This document shows positions 38,604 to 49,372 of a stretch of DNA of 64,000 bases, piece by piece. The translations under genes and the position numbers were made by a program. The stretch comes from Pleomorphomonas carboxyditropha (GTDB lineage Bacteria > Pseudomonadota > Alphaproteobacteria > Rhizobiales > Pleomorphomonadaceae), in NCBI RefSeq assembly GCF_002770725.1, contig NZ_NQVN01000001.1, positions 1 to 64,000 of the forward strand, read 5' to 3'. Under the pieces are notes generated by a model. That model did not search any database, was not told the DNA's origin, and worked only from the letters and a program-made list of their open reading frames with translations. Every line of letters begins with the position of its first letter. Within the stretch, counting starts at the first letter, position 1.

Positions 38604-38644
38604 TTGACGCCCCACATGATCCCATGCTATCCCAAATCATCCCG
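38604..38644 (+). promoter_or_regulatory. dcw promoter overlapped by an MraZ box
   Basis: TTGACG (38604-38609) and TATCCC (38628-38633) are spaced by 18 bases. CCC blocks recur with an exact 10-base period at 38611, 38621, 38631 and 38641 (CCCA, CCCA, CCCA, CCCG), which read on the minus strand as TGGG repeats with 5-base spacers. That is the known MraZ operator layout. It lies 225 bases before mraZ, so MraZ should repress this promoter. The other parts of the 625-bp gap 38244-38868 show no gene. Confidence 0.8.
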
Positions 38645-38868
38645 GCAAGCTGGTGATCCGAGCCCGACGTCTCGCGGATTTCGAGGGTCAGGCGGACATT
38701 CGAGGCCGGGCTCCGCCGTGACGGGCTCTTGCAGAATGCAACGACCGTCCCGGCCGCCGGTTGTGTCCGCGTCATGCGAGCCGCCAGGTCGGATTGCTTC
38801 TGAAGAAGCGGTTCTCCGGCCAACAAAACGGGAAATCAGGCACCGCTCGCGGCGGGTTGCGGGGATCG

Positions 38869-39336
38869 ATGAACGGCTTCGTATCGCGCGTCACCAACAG
38901 GATCGATCGGAAGGGGCGGGTGTCCATCCCGGCGCCGTTCCGTCAGGTTCTGTCGCGCGACGGCTTCGAAGGTCTCTACTGCTATCCGTCGATCGACATG
39001 GAGGCGGTGGACTGCGGCGGCAACCAGCTCTTGGCCGAGATCGAGCGCAACCTCGCCCGCTACGCGCCGTTCTCCGAGGATCACGATCTGTTGTCGACCG
39101 CCTTCTACGGCTCCTCGGATCGCCTGACTATCGACAGCGAGGGCCGGATCGGCCTGACGCCGGCGCTTCTCGAGATCACCGGCATCACCACCGAGGTCAC
39201 CTTCGTCGGCCAGGGCTACAAGTTCCAGATCTGGGAGCCGTCGCGCTTTGCCGCCTACGAGCTGACGGCGCGCGAGCGGGCGCGGGCGCTGCGGCGCGCG
39301 CCGAAGCCGGCCCAGAAGCCGGAGGACGGCGCATGA
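38869..39336 (+). CDS. mraZ: MraZ, transcriptional repressor of the dcw cluster
   Basis: 155 residues with two SpoVT-AbrB-like MraZ repeats. The first is [19 protein letters not shown], the second [17 protein letters not shown]. MraZ forms ring-shaped oligomers and binds tandem repeats in its own promoter, which is present here. GGGG at 38861 precedes the ATG at 38869; the longer open frame is upstream noise. The stop overlaps the rsmH start (ATGA). Confidence 0.96.
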   Translation: MNGFVSRVTNRIDRKGRVSIPAPFRQVLSRDGFEGLYCYPSIDMEAVDCGGNQLLAEIERNLARYAPFSEDHDLLSTAFYGSSDRLTIDSEGRIGLTPALLEITGITTEVTFVGQGYKFQIWEPSRFAAYELTARERARALRRAPKPAQKPEDGA

Positions 39337-40352
39337 CCGCTGTCGAGCCCGGCGCCGCGCCGCATATTCCCGTGCTGATGGCCGAAGTACTTTCGGCGCT
39401 GGCGCCGCTCGACGGCGCGGTAGCGATCGACGGCACCTTCGGGGCCGGCGGCTACAGCCGCGCCATGCTGGCCGCCGGCGCCGGCCGCGTCATCGCCATC
39501 GACCGCGACCCCACGGCGATCGAGGCGGGCGCCGCCCTGGTCGAGGCGAGCGCCGGCCGGCTGACGCTCCTGCCCGGCACCTTCTCCGAGCTCGATCGCC
39601 TCGCCGCCGAGGCCGGCGCGGCGCCGGTCGACGCCGTGGTGCTCGACATTGGCGTTTCGTCCATGCAGCTCGACCGGGCCGAGCGCGGCTTTTCCTTCCG
39701 CGCCGACGGCCCGCTCGACATGCGGATGAGCCTTGCCGGACCGACGGCGGCCGACGTGGTCAACACGCTGCCGGTCAAGGAGCTCGCCCGCCTGTTCTGG
39801 ATCTACGGCGAGGAGAAGCAGTCGATGCGCATCGCCCGGGCGATCGCGGCGCGGCGCGAAAGCCAGCCGTTCAGCCGCACGGCGGAGCTGGTGTCGGCCA
39901 TCGAAAGCGTGCTGGGCGGCAAGCGTTTCGGCGAGATGCACCCGGCGACGCGCGCCTTCCAGGCGATCCGCATCCACGTCAACGGCGAACTCGATGAGCT
40001 GTCGGATGCGCTGGCCGCCGCCGAGCGCGTGCTGAAGCCGGGCGGCCGGCTCGCCGTCGTCACCTTCCATTCGCTGGAGGACCGCATCGTCAAGCGCTTT
40101 TTCGCCGACCGTTCGCGTGAGCGGGCCGGCGGATCGCGCCACCGGCCGGAGGCGGCGGTGCCGCCCGCCACGTTCTCTCTTTCGGGCCGTCTCGAAGGCC
40201 GGCAGCCGGTCGAGGCCGGCGAGGCGGAGCTTGCCGTCAATCCGCGCGCCCGCTCGGCCAAGCTCAGGTTCGGCATCCGCACCGAGGCGCCGGCCCGGCC
40301 GCTCGACCGCGCCGCGCTCGGCGTTCCCAGCCTTTCGGGGGAGAGGCCATGA
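39333..40352 (+). CDS. rsmH: 16S rRNA (cytosine(1402)-N4)-methyltransferase
   Basis: 339 residues. RsmH methylates C1402 of 16S rRNA in the decoding centre. The N-terminal [18 protein letters not shown] and [16 protein letters not shown] form the SAM site, and [17 protein letters not shown] and [14 protein letters not shown] are diagnostic. It is the second gene of the dcw cluster and overlaps both neighbours by four bases. Confidence 0.97.
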   Translation: MTAVEPGAAPHIPVLMAEVLSALAPLDGAVAIDGTFGAGGYSRAMLAAGAGRVIAIDRDPTAIEAGAALVEASAGRLTLLPGTFSELDRLAAEAGAAPVDAVVLDIGVSSMQLDRAERGFSFRADGPLDMRMSLAGPTAADVVNTLPVKELARLFWIYGEEKQSMRIARAIAARRESQPFSRTAELVSAIESVLGGKRFGEMHPATRAFQAIRIHVNGELDELSDALAAAERVLKPGGRLAVVTFHSLEDRIVKRFFADRSRERAGGSRHRPEAAVPPATFSLSGRLEGRQPVEAGEAELAVNPRARSAKLRFGIRTEAPARPLDRAALGVPSLSGERP

Positions 40353-40726
40353 CCCGCTATATCAACGCCCTCCTGGTGTTCCTGATGGTGCTGTCCGCCG
40401 CCGCCGTCTACGACATGAAATACGAGGCGGAGATCGCCGCCGAGAACATCAGCAAGAAGCAGGCGGAAATCGCCCAGGCGCGCGAGGACATCTCGCTGCT
40501 CAAGGCGGAATGGGCGCTGTTGACGCGGCCGGCCCGCATGCAGGACCTGCTGGCGCGCCACCAGGACATCCTGAACCTGACGCCGATGTCCTCCGATCAC
40601 ATCGGCACGCTCGCCGACATTCCCGAGAAGCCGGTGATGCCGACGGCCGGCGCGCCGGCCGAGCGGTCGGCCGACGGCTCGGCGGTGCTGCCCCACATTC
40701 AAGACGACACGAGACGGGTGCAATGA
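40349..40726 (+). CDS. ftsL: Cell division protein FtsL
   Basis: 125 residues: a short cytoplasmic N-terminus, one span ([19 protein letters not shown]), and a periplasmic coiled coil ([20 protein letters not shown]). It then has the conserved [12 protein letters not shown] block. FtsL joins FtsQ and FtsB at the divisome and links FtsWI to the ring. The position between rsmH and ftsI is standard. A proline/alanine-rich tail of about 40 residues follows. Confidence 0.92.
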   Translation: MTRYINALLVFLMVLSAAAVYDMKYEAEIAAENISKKQAEIAQAREDISLLKAEWALLTRPARMQDLLARHQDILNLTPMSSDHIGTLADIPEKPVMPTAGAPAERSADGSAVLPHIQDDTRRVQ

Positions 40727-42453
40727 ATTTCTGGTTTGGTCCGTTCCGAAAGTCCGCCGAGCCGACGGCCGCCGCCGCCGGCCGGGATTTCCGTGCCCCG
40801 GCACGGCGCGGCGCGGGCGATACCATGCGCGGTCGGCTCATCCTCGCCTCGGCCTGCTTCGTCCTGGTCTACGGCGCCATCATCGGCCGCCTCGTTCAGA
40901 TGGGCGTCAGCCTGCCGCAGGAATCGGTGACACTCGGCAACGCCCAGGCGGCGGTGTCGGCCGCCCGCCCCGACATCCTCGACCGCAACGGCGAGATCCT
41001 CGCCACCGACATCAAGTTCGCCTCGCTCTACGCCGAGCCGCGCCGCGTCGTCGATCCGGACGAGGCGACCGAGCAGCTCGCCACCGTGTTCCCCGACCTC
41101 GGCACCGACGCGGTGCGCCAGCGTCTCGCCTCCAAGCAGGGCTTTCTCTGGCTGAAGCGCGAGATCACCCCGGCCCAGCAGGCGGCGGTGCACGCCCTCG
41201 GCATTCCCGGCATCGGCTTCCTGACCGAGAACAAGCGCTTCTATCCGTCGGGCCGCACGGTCGCCTTCGTCACCGGCCACGTCAACATCGACAACCAGGG
41301 CATCGCCGGCATCGAGAAATACATCGACGACCAGTGGCTCGGCGACCTGCAGAAGGCGGGCATGGCCTCGAGCAACCTCGAGCCGATCCGCCTGTCCATC
41401 GACCTGCGCGTGCAGCAGGTGCTGCACGACGAGATCACGGCGGCGATGCAGCGCTACACGGCCAAGTCGTCGGCGGCGATCGTGATGAACGTCAAGACCG
41501 GCGAAGTCGTCGGCATGACGTCGGCGCCCGACTACAACCCGATGAACCCGGCCGAGGCGCTCGACCCCAACAACATGAACCGCGCCTCGGCGGCGGTCTA
41601 CGAGATGGGCTCGACCTTCAAGATCTTCGCCACCTCGATGGCGCTCGATTCGGGCAAGGTGAAGCTGACCGACAGCTTCGACGCCACCCAGGGCCTGACC
41701 ATCGGCGGCTTCACCATCCACGACTTCCACGGCAAGCACCGCGTGCTGAGCGTGCCGGAGATCTTCATCTACTCGTCCAACGTCGGCACCGGCCGCGAGG
41801 CGCTGAAGGTCGGCTCCGAGGGCCAGCAGGAATTCCTGAAGCGCATGGGCCTGATGGACAGGGTGCCGACCGAGCTGCCGGAGATCGCCCGGCCGATCCT
41901 GCCCAAGCGCTGGTCGGACCTCGTCACCGTCACCGTGTCGTTCGGCCACGGCATCTCGGTGTCGCCGCTGGCCACCGCCATGGCGGCGAGCGCGGTGATG
42001 AACGGCGGCATCCTGATCCCGCCGACCTTCTTCCCGCGCAGCGAGGAGGAGGCGCGGCTGATCGGCAAGCGGGTGCTGAAGCAGTCGACCTCCGAGCAGA
42101 TGCGCTACCTGATGCGCCTCAACGTGCTGGCGCCCGGCGGCTCGGGCAAGTCGGCCGACATCCCCGGCTACCGCATCGGCGGCAAGACCGGCACCGCCGA
42201 GAAGGTGGAAAACGGCCGCTATTCCAACAACAAGCGCTTCAACGCCTTCGTCGCCACCTTCCCGATCGACGACCCGCAATATCTGGTGCTGGTGGTGCTC
42301 GACGAGCCCAACCCCGAGCGGCCCGGCCTGCCGGCCACCGCGGGCATGAACGCCGGCCCGACGGCCGGCAACATCATCGGCCGCATCGCGCCGATGCTCA
42401 ACGTCGAGCCGCGTTTCGACGACGTCGACGTGCCGCTGATGGCCGCCTACTGA
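40723..42453 (+). CDS. ftsI: Septal peptidoglycan transpeptidase (PBP3)
   Basis: 576 residues. After a cytoplasmic tail and one span (LILASACFVLVYGAIIGRLV) come the pedestal domain and the transpeptidase with catalytic STFK at 297-300, an SSN motif (YSSNVGTGREA), and KTGTAEK. FtsI crosslinks septal peptidoglycan with the polymerase FtsW, encoded 5.8 kb downstream. It overlaps ftsL by four bases. Confidence 0.97.
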   Translation: MNFWFGPFRKSAEPTAAAAGRDFRAPARRGAGDTMRGRLILASACFVLVYGAIIGRLVQMGVSLPQESVTLGNAQAAVSAARPDILDRNGEILATDIKFASLYAEPRRVVDPDEATEQLATVFPDLGTDAVRQRLASKQGFLWLKREITPAQQAAVHALGIPGIGFLTENKRFYPSGRTVAFVTGHVNIDNQGIAGIEKYIDDQWLGDLQKAGMASSNLEPIRLSIDLRVQQVLHDEITAAMQRYTAKSSAAIVMNVKTGEVVGMTSAPDYNPMNPAEALDPNNMNRASAAVYEMGSTFKIFATSMALDSGKVKLTDSFDATQGLTIGGFTIHDFHGKHRVLSVPEIFIYSSNVGTGREALKVGSEGQQEFLKRMGLMDRVPTELPEIARPILPKRWSDLVTVTVSFGHGISVSPLATAMAASAVMNGGILIPPTFFPRSEEEARLIGKRVLKQSTSEQMRYLMRLNVLAPGGSGKSADIPGYRIGGKTGTAEKVENGRYSNNKRFNAFVATFPIDDPQYLVLVVLDEPNPERPGLPATAGMNAGPTAGNIIGRIAPMLNVEPRFDDVDVPLMAAY

Positions 42454-42560
42454 CGGCGCCGCCCCTCGCGGCAGGGGCGCGCAGGGCGGTGTGGAAAGAG
42501 TGAGTTGTCCTCATTTCGATCGCAAATCGAGGACAGTGTGCGGCGTCTTGCGATCAACTT

Positions 42561-45446
42561 ATGGACCGACAGATGAAGCTCGCCGAACTCGCGCCCGACA
42601 TCCTCACGCTCGATCCGGCCCTGCGCCGGATATCGATCACCGGCGTCACCGCCGATAGCCGCGAGGTGGTCCCCGGCTCGCTGTTCGTGGCCTTGCCCGG
42701 CACCCGCGCCAGGGGCGTCGACTTCATTCCGCAAGCCATCGAGAAGGGCGCGGCGGTGGTGCTCGCCGACACCGAGGACGAGCTGCCGGGCGGCCTCAGC
42801 GTGCCGGTGCTGCGCGACAACGATCCCGCCCGCCGCTTCGCCCGCATGCTCGCCCGCTTCTACGGCCCGCAGCCGAAGACCGTGGTGGCGGTGACCGGCA
42901 CCAACGGCAAGACCTCGGTCGCCGCCTTCGTCCGTCAGATCTGGCTCGCCGCCGGCTACCAGGCGGCGTCGATCGGCACGGTCGGCGTGACGACCAGGGC
43001 CGGCAACGCCTACGGCAACATGACGACGCCCGACGCGGTGACGCTGCACCGCACGCTGCACGATCTCGCCGCCGACGGCGTCGACCACGTGGCGATGGAA
43101 GCCTCCTCACACGGCCTGATCCAGCGCCGGCTCGACGGCGTCGAGGTGGCGGCCGGCGCCTTCACCAACCTCTCGCGCGACCATCTCGACTATCACGGCA
43201 CGATGGAAGCCTACATGGCCGCCAAGATGCGGCTGTTCGACACCATCCTGCATCCCGGCTCCCCCGCCGTCGTCAACCTCGACGACGCCTACGGCGAGGC
43301 CTTCGCCTCGGCGGCGCGGATTTCCGGCCTCGATCTCCAGAGGGTCGGCGCCGCCGGCAGCCGCATCCGCATCCTCGACGTCGCCCGCGACGGCTGGGCG
43401 CAGGTCGCCACCGTCGACATCGGCGACGGGCCGCGGCCGGTGCGCATCCCGCTGGTCGGCGCCTTCCAGGTGTCGAACGCGCTGGTCGCCGCCGCCTTGG
43501 CCGCCGCGCCCGGCGAGGTGTCGCTGTCCGACGCGCTCGACGCGCTCGACGGCATCAAGGGCGCCAAGGGCCGGCTGGAGCTCGTCGGCTACGCGCCGTC
43601 GGAAGCGCCGGTGTTCGTCGATTTCGCCCACACGCCGGCCGCCCTCGAGGTGGCGCTGCAGTCGCTGCGTCCGTTCACCACCGGCCGCCTCGTCGTCGCC
43701 TTCGGCGCCGGCGGCGACCGCGACAAGGGCAAGCGGCCGCAGATGGGCGAGGTCTGCGCCCGCCTCGCCGACGTCGCCATCGTCACCGACGACAACCCGC
43801 GCACCGAGGACGCGGCGACCATCCGCGCCGAAGTGCTGGCCGGCTGTCCCGGCGGCGTCGAGATCGGCGACCGGACGACGGCGGTGCGCGAGGGCGTCGC
43901 CATGCTCGGCCCGGACGACGTTTTCCTGATCGCCGGCAAGGGCCACGAGACCGGCCAGATCATCGGCCGCGAGACGGTGCATTATTCCGACCACGAGGCG
44001 GTGCTGGCGGCGCCCGGCGTGACGCCGGCCGACCGGTCGCTGTGGCTCGCCGACGATTTCGTCAAGGCGATGGGCGGCCGCGCCGAGGGCGCGGTGCCGC
44101 CGGTCGACAGCATTTCCATCGACAGCCGCACCGTCGAGCGCGGCGGCGCCTTCTTCGCCATCGCCGGCGACCGCTTCGACGGCCACGATTTCGTCGTGGC
44201 GGCGTTCGACAAGGGCGCGGCGGTGGCCGTGGTGTCGGAGGCCAAGCGCGCCGCGCTGCCGGAGGGCGCCGGCCCGCTGGTGGTGGTGGAGGACGTGTTG
44301 GCCGGCCTCGGCCGGCTCGGCATCCGGGCGCGCGAGCGGACGGCGGCCAGGGTGATCGCCGTCACCGGCTCGGTCGGCAAGACCTCGACCAAGGAGGCGC
44401 TGCGCGAGGCGCTGGCGCCGTCGGGCGCCGTGCATGCCTCCTCCGCCTCCTTCAACAATCACTGGGGCGTGCCGCTGACGCTCGCCCGCATGCCGGCCGG
44501 CAGCCGCTACGGCGTGTTCGAGATCGGCATGAACCACGCCGGCGAGATCACGCCGCTCGCCCGGATGGTGCGGCCGCACGTCGCCATCGTCACCACGGTG
44601 GCGCCGGTGCATCTCGAGCATTTCCCGTCGGTCAAGGCGATCGCCGAGGCCAAGGCGGAGATCTTCGCCGGGCTGGAGCCGGGCGGCACCGCCATCCTCA
44701 ACCGCGACAGCGAGTTCGCCCCCCTGCTGGCCGAGCGGGCCCGCGCGCAGGGCGCCAGGGTGGTGTTCTTCGGCGAGCATGCCGACGCCGACGCCCGGCT
44801 CGTCAAGTGCTCGCTGCACGAGGACTGCACCACCGTCACCGCCGACATCCTCGGCGACAGCCTCACCTACAAGCTCGGGGCGCCGGGCCGGCACATCGCC
44901 CAGAACTCGCTCGCCGTGCTGGCGGCGGTGAAGATCGTCGGCGGCGACCTGCTGCGGGCAACGCTGGCGCTGCAGGGCCACCAGCAGCCGAAGGGCCGCG
45001 GCAGGCGCCACGTGCTGCCGGTGTTCGGCGGCACGGCGCGGCTGATCGACGAGAGCTACAACGCCAACCCCACCTCGATGCGGGCGGCGATCGCCCTGCT
45101 CGGGGCGGCGTCGGTGGAAGGGCAGGGCCGGCGCGTCGCCGTGCTGGGCGACATGCTGGAGCTCGGCCCCGAGGCGGCCAAACTGCACGCCGGGCTGATC
45201 GAGCCGCTGGCGGCGGCCAGGGTCGACACGGTGTTCTGCGCCGGGCCGCTGATGCACAACCTCTGGCAGGAGCTGCCGCGCGGCATGCGCGGCGCCTACG
45301 CCGAGACGTCGAGAGCGCTGACCGACACGCTGCTCGACGACGTCAGGGCCGGCGACGTGCTGATGATCAAGGGCTCGCTCGGCAGCGCCATGGGACCGCT
45401 GGTGGACGCGCTGATCGCCCGTTTCGGCAGCGAGGCGAATGGCTGA
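42561..45446 (+). CDS. murEF: Fused MurE-MurF ligase
   Basis: One 961-residue frame holds two consecutive steps of peptidoglycan precursor synthesis. MurE (about 1-484) has the ATP loop TGTNGKT (112-118) and the DNPR motif (411-414) that selects meso-diaminopimelate. MurF (about 493-961) adds D-Ala-D-Ala and has TGSVGKT (602-608). The junction around 44010-44040 has no stop, no ATG/GTG and no obvious linker: MurE ends SDHEAVLAAPGV and MurF begins SLWLADDFVKAMGG. The usual separate genes are absent. ATGs at 42561 and 42573 are both possible starts. Confidence 0.93.
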   Translation: MDRQMKLAELAPDILTLDPALRRISITGVTADSREVVPGSLFVALPGTRARGVDFIPQAIEKGAAVVLADTEDELPGGLSVPVLRDNDPARRFARMLARFYGPQPKTVVAVTGTNGKTSVAAFVRQIWLAAGYQAASIGTVGVTTRAGNAYGNMTTPDAVTLHRTLHDLAADGVDHVAMEASSHGLIQRRLDGVEVAAGAFTNLSRDHLDYHGTMEAYMAAKMRLFDTILHPGSPAVVNLDDAYGEAFASAARISGLDLQRVGAAGSRIRILDVARDGWAQVATVDIGDGPRPVRIPLVGAFQVSNALVAAALAAAPGEVSLSDALDALDGIKGAKGRLELVGYAPSEAPVFVDFAHTPAALEVALQSLRPFTTGRLVVAFGAGGDRDKGKRPQMGEVCARLADVAIVTDDNPRTEDAATIRAEVLAGCPGGVEIGDRTTAVREGVAMLGPDDVFLIAGKGHETGQIIGRETVHYSDHEAVLAAPGVTPADRSLWLADDFVKAMGGRAEGAVPPVDSISIDSRTVERGGAFFAIAGDRFDGHDFVVAAFDKGAAVAVVSEAKRAALPEGAGPLVVVEDVLAGLGRLGIRARERTAARVIAVTGSVGKTSTKEALREALAPSGAVHASSASFNNHWGVPLTLARMPAGSRYGVFEIGMNHAGEITPLARMVRPHVAIVTTVAPVHLEHFPSVKAIAEAKAEIFAGLEPGGTAILNRDSEFAPLLAERARAQGARVVFFGEHADADARLVKCSLHEDCTTVTADILGDSLTYKLGAPGRHIAQNSLAVLAAVKIVGGDLLRATLALQGHQQPKGRGRRHVLPVFGGTARLIDESYNANPTSMRAAIALLGAASVEGQGRRVAVLGDMLELGPEAAKLHAGLIEPLAAARVDTVFCAGPLMHNLWQELPRGMRGAYAETSRALTDTLLDDVRAGDVLMIKGSLGSAMGPLVDALIARFGSEANG

Positions 45447-45468
45447 GCCGTCATGTCCGGCGCGGGTA

Positions 45469-45626
45469 GGCAACGCGGGACGGAGGGACTAATACGGGGC
45501 CGCGTTGCCGGCCAAGAGGGCGAACACGCCCCGGCGGCGGCGCTTGATGGGATCTCCGGCCAATTGCCTGGCAGGGCCGGAGGGGGATTTCCGAATATCC
45601 GCGGCGCAGGGGCGGATATCCGGAAA
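45469..45626 (+). repeat. Two inverted repeats between murEF and mraY
   Basis: First pair: GGCAACGCGG (45469-45478) with CCGCGTTGCC (45500-45509), loop 21 bases. Second pair: TTTCCGAATATCCGC (45588-45602) with GCGGATATCCGGAAA (45612-45626), one mismatch. They fill the only long gap (239 bases) inside the dcw cluster. Neither has a T run, so they may act as mRNA processing or stability elements rather than terminators. Confidence 0.6.
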
Positions 45627-45685
45627 CAGGACATGCGAGCTCCGGCCCGGTCGGCCGGATTCCGCATCATGGAGAGCGTGGGAAA

Positions 45686-46789
45686 ATGCTGGTCTATCTG
45701 GCCGATTTGGCGGGGCAGTTGTCGGTCCTGAATGTCTTTCGCTACATCACCTTCCGCACGGGCGGGGCGGTGATCACGGCGCTTCTGTTCGTCTTCCTGT
45801 TCGGGCCGACCATCATTTCCTCGCTGCGCATCCGCCAGGGCAAGGGCCAGCCGATCCGCGACGACGGCCCGCAGAGCCACCTCGCCAAGAAGGGCACGCC
45901 GACCATGGGCGGCCTGATGATCCTCTCCGGCATCCTGGTGGCGACGCTGCTCTGGGCCGACCTCAAGAGCCCCTACGTGTGGACCGTGCTCTTGGTCACC
46001 GTCGCCTTCGGCACCATCGGCTTCTACGACGACTATCTCAAGGTGACCAAGCAGTCGCACAAGGGGCTGTCCGGCCGCGCCCGGCTGATGCTGGAGGCGG
46101 TGATCGCCATGCTGGCCTGCCTGGTCATCATGTCGGCCGGCCAGGCGGCCGCCGTGCCCAGCGAGGAGCATCTCGCCACGTCCCTGACCTTCCCCTTCGT
46201 CAAAGACCTGATGATCAACCTCTGGTACTTCTACGTGCCGTTCGGCGCCTTCGTCATCGTGTCGGCCGGCAACGCGGTCAACCTGACCGACGGCCTCGAC
46301 GGCCTCGCCATCGTGCCGGTGATGATCGCCGCGTCGAGCTTCGCGCTGATCTCCTACCTCGCCGGCAACTACGTGTTCTCGGGCTACCTGCAGATCCATT
46401 TCGTGGTCGGCACCGGCGAGCTCGCCGTCATCTGCGGCGCGGTGATCGGCGCCGGCCTCGGCTTCCTGTGGTTCAACGCGCCGCCGGCCGCCATCTTCAT
46501 GGGCGACACCGGTTCCTTGGCGCTCGGCGGCCTGATCGGCACGGTGGCGGTGGCGGTCAAGCACGAGATCGTGCTGGCCATCGTCGGCGGCCTGTTCGTG
46601 CTGGAGGCGGTGTCGGTGATCATCCAGGTCGGCTCCTACAAGCTCACCGGCAAGCGCGTCTTCAAGATGGCGCCCATCCATCATCATTTCGAGCAGCTCG
46701 GCTGGACCGAATCGCAGGTGGTGATCCGCTTCTGGATCATCGCCGTCGTGCTGGCGCTGATCGGTCTGTCGTCCCTCAAGCTGCGCTGA
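45686..46789 (+). CDS. mraY: Phospho-N-acetylmuramoyl-pentapeptide transferase
   Basis: 367 residues, about ten spans. MraY transfers phospho-MurNAc-pentapeptide to undecaprenyl phosphate, making lipid I. Catalytic aspartates sit in [11 protein letters not shown]; other signatures are [29 protein letters not shown] and APIHHHFE. The preceding gap holds two hairpins, so some separate regulation is possible. Confidence 0.97.
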   Translation: MLVYLADLAGQLSVLNVFRYITFRTGGAVITALLFVFLFGPTIISSLRIRQGKGQPIRDDGPQSHLAKKGTPTMGGLMILSGILVATLLWADLKSPYVWTVLLVTVAFGTIGFYDDYLKVTKQSHKGLSGRARLMLEAVIAMLACLVIMSAGQAAAVPSEEHLATSLTFPFVKDLMINLWYFYVPFGAFVIVSAGNAVNLTDGLDGLAIVPVMIAASSFALISYLAGNYVFSGYLQIHFVVGTGELAVICGAVIGAGLGFLWFNAPPAAIFMGDTGSLALGGLIGTVAVAVKHEIVLAIVGGLFVLEAVSVIIQVGSYKLTGKRVFKMAPIHHHFEQLGWTESQVVIRFWIIAVVLALIGLSSLKLR

Positions 46790-46802
46790 CGGAGGCCCGG
46801 CG

Positions 46803-48212
46803 ATGATCCCCATCACCTCGATGAAAGGCAAGCGCGTCGCGGTGTTCGGCCTCGGCGGCTCCGGCCTTGTCACCGCGGAAGCGCTGGTGGCCGGCGGCGC
46901 GGAAGTCATCGCCTGGGACGACAACGAGAGCGCCCGCGCCGCCGCCGAGGCGCGCGAGATTCCCATCACCGACTGGCGGGGCACCGAGTTCGGCGCCTAT
47001 TCAGCGCTGGTGCTGGCGCCCGGCGTGCCGCTCACCCACCCCGAGCCGCACTGGTCGGTGAAGATCGCCCGCGAGGCCGGCGTCGAGGTGATCGGCGACA
47101 TCTGCCTGTTCGCCCGCGAGCGCAGGTTCCGGGCGCCGACGGCGCCGTTCGTCGCCGTCACCGGCACCAACGGCAAGTCGACGACGACGGCGCTGATCCA
47201 CCACATCCTGAAGTCGGCCGGCAAGGACGTCGAGATCGGCGGCAACTTCGGGCCGGCGGTGCTCGGCCTCGATGACCTCGCGTCCGACCGCTTCTACGTC
47301 ATCGAGTGCTCGTCGTTCCAGATCGATCTCGCGCCCGGCATCGACCCCACGGTCGGCATCCAGCTCAACCTCACCGAGGACCACATCGACCGCCACGGCT
47401 CGATCGAGGGCTACGCGGCGGTGAAGGAGAAGCTGGTGGACGGCGCCAAGGTGGCGGTGGTCGGCACCGACGACGCCTTCAGCGCCGCCATGGCATCGCG
47501 GCGGGAATCCAAGGGCCTCGAGACGCTGCGCGTCTCGACGCGCGGCGCGGTGGCGCGCGGCGTCTGGGCGGTGTCCGGCCGCATCATCGAGCCGATGGGC
47601 CTTGCCCAGACGGTGGTCTACGACCTACACGGCCATCCGATCCTGAAGGGCGTCCACAACGCCCAGAACGTGGCGGCGGCGGTGGCGGCGACGCGGCGGC
47701 TCGGCCTCGGGCTCGACGAGGTCCGCAAGGGCATCGAGACCTTCCCCGGCCTTGCCCACCGCATGGAGCCGGTCGGCCGCGCCGGCCCGGTGATCCTGGT
47801 CAACGACAGCAAGGCGACCAACGCCGACGCGGCGGCCAAGGCGCTTTCGAGCTACGACACCATCTACTGGATCGCCGGCGGCAAGCCGAAGAGCGGCGGC
47901 ATCGCCCCGCTGGCCGGCTTCTTCCCGAAGATCGCCAAGGCCTACCTGATCGGCGTCGCCGCCGAGGAGTTCGCCGCCACCATCGGCGGCGCGGCGCCGC
48001 ACGCCATCGTCGAGACGCTCGACCGCGCCGTCCCGGAGGCGCTGACCGACGCGCTGGCGGCCACCGAGGAAAATGGCGGCGAGGCGGTGGTGCTGCTGTC
48101 GCCGGCCTGCGCTTCCTACGACCAGTTCAAGAACTTCGAGGTGCGCGGCGATCATTTCCGCGAACTCGTGCTGACCGATCCCCGCGTCAAGCCGTTCCAG
48201 GAGAACGCCTGA
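46803..48212 (+). CDS. murD: UDP-N-acetylmuramoylalanine-D-glutamate ligase
   Basis: 469 residues: an N-terminal Rossmann domain ([17 protein letters not shown]), a central ATP domain with [14 protein letters not shown], and a C-terminal ligase domain ([11 protein letters not shown]-like [24 protein letters not shown]). MurD adds D-Glu to UDP-MurNAc-L-Ala. Its last base is the first base of the ftsW start codon. Confidence 0.96.
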   Translation: MIPITSMKGKRVAVFGLGGSGLVTAEALVAGGAEVIAWDDNESARAAAEAREIPITDWRGTEFGAYSALVLAPGVPLTHPEPHWSVKIAREAGVEVIGDICLFARERRFRAPTAPFVAVTGTNGKSTTTALIHHILKSAGKDVEIGGNFGPAVLGLDDLASDRFYVIECSSFQIDLAPGIDPTVGIQLNLTEDHIDRHGSIEGYAAVKEKLVDGAKVAVVGTDDAFSAAMASRRESKGLETLRVSTRGAVARGVWAVSGRIIEPMGLAQTVVYDLHGHPILKGVHNAQNVAAAVAATRRLGLGLDEVRKGIETFPGLAHRMEPVGRAGPVILVNDSKATNADAAAKALSSYDTIYWIAGGKPKSGGIAPLAGFFPKIAKAYLIGVAAEEFAATIGGAAPHAIVETLDRAVPEALTDALAATEENGGEAVVLLSPACASYDQFKNFEVRGDHFRELVLTDPRVKPFQENA

Positions 48213-49369
48213 TGGTCTCGCGTGCCGAACGAAACCCGGTGGCCGACTGGTGGTTCACCGTCGACAAGCTGCTGCTGATCGCCTTCCTGGCGCTGATCTT
48301 CGGCGGCATCGTGCTGTCGCTGGCGGCCAGCCCCGCCGTCGCCGAGCGCATCGGCATCGCCGACAGCTATTATTTCGTCAAGCGCCAGGCGATCTTCGCC
48401 ATCCCCGGCGTCATCACGCTGATCGGCGTCTCCTTCCTGTCGCCCAAGCAGATCCGGCGGATGGCGTTGGTCGGCTTCGTCGTCTGCGTCGGCCTGCTCA
48501 TCCTGACGCTGCTGATCGGCCCGGAGGTGAAGGGCTCGCGCCGCTGGATCACCATCCTCGGCATGTCGGTGCAGCCGTCGGAATTCATGAAGCCGATGTT
48601 CGCGGTGCTGGTCGGCTTCCTGCTGGCCGAGGGCCAGAAGCGGCCCGACCTGCCGGGCCGCAGCTTCTCGATGCTGCTGCTCGGCATCGTGGCGGCGCTG
48701 TTCGTCGCTCAGCCCGACTTCGGCCAGACCATGCTGATCTGCCTGACCTGGGCGGGCCTGTTCTTCATCTCCGGCATGAGCTGGATGTGGATCCTGGCGT
48801 TCGCCGGCGCCGGCGCCGGCGGCATCCTCTCCGCCTACGCGCTGGTGCCGCACGTCCGCTCGCGCATCGAGCGCTTCATGAACCCCGAGGCCGGCGACAC
48901 CTTCCAGGTGCAGACGGCGCAGGAAGCCTTCATCAACGGCGGCTGGTGGGGGCAGGGGCCGGGCGAGGGCACCTTCAAGCGCATCCTGCCCGACAGCCAT
49001 ACCGATTTCGTGTTCGCCGTGCTGGGCGAGGAATTCGGCCTCATCCTCTGCATGTTCCTGGCGCTGGTGTTCGCCTTCGTGGTGCTGCGCGGCATGAGCC
49101 ACGCGCTGAAGGAGAACGACGGCTACGTGCGCCTCGCCGCCACCGGCCTGATCATGCAGTTCGGCCTGCAATCCTGCATCAACATGGCGGTGAACCTGCA
49201 CCTGATGCCGGCCAAGGGCATGACGCTGCCGTTCATTTCCTACGGCGGCTCGTCGCTGGTGGCGGTGGCGCTGTCCATGGGCATGCTGTTGGCGCTGACC
49301 CGCAAGCGGCCCGACCAGACCCGCTTCGTGGCGCCGATCGAATTCTCGCCGCTGCCGAGCCGAGGCTGA
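48212..49369 (+). CDS. ftsW: Septal peptidoglycan polymerase FtsW
   Basis: 385 residues with about ten spans of the SEDS family. Catalytic-loop signatures appear as [20 protein letters not shown] and [18 protein letters not shown], and the C-terminal [18 protein letters not shown] is diagnostic. FtsW polymerises glycan from lipid II with FtsI. The start ATG overlaps the murD stop (TGATG). Confidence 0.96.
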   Translation: MVSRAERNPVADWWFTVDKLLLIAFLALIFGGIVLSLAASPAVAERIGIADSYYFVKRQAIFAIPGVITLIGVSFLSPKQIRRMALVGFVVCVGLLILTLLIGPEVKGSRRWITILGMSVQPSEFMKPMFAVLVGFLLAEGQKRPDLPGRSFSMLLLGIVAALFVAQPDFGQTMLICLTWAGLFFISGMSWMWILAFAGAGAGGILSAYALVPHVRSRIERFMNPEAGDTFQVQTAQEAFINGGWWGQGPGEGTFKRILPDSHTDFVFAVLGEEFGLILCMFLALVFAFVVLRGMSHALKENDGYVRLAATGLIMQFGLQSCINMAVNLHLMPAKGMTLPFISYGGSSLVAVALSMGMLLALTRKRPDQTRFVAPIEFSPLPSRG

Positions 49370-49372
49370 CCC

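Noticed and set aside
38562-39332. N-terminal extension of rsmH upstream of 39333
   Set aside because: The frame is open by chance through the mraZ coding region. The ATGA overlap with mraZ and the family N-terminus fix the start at 39333.
43107-45473. A 788-codon open frame antisense to murEF
   Set aside because: A shadow frame; the plus strand encodes two complete ligase domains.
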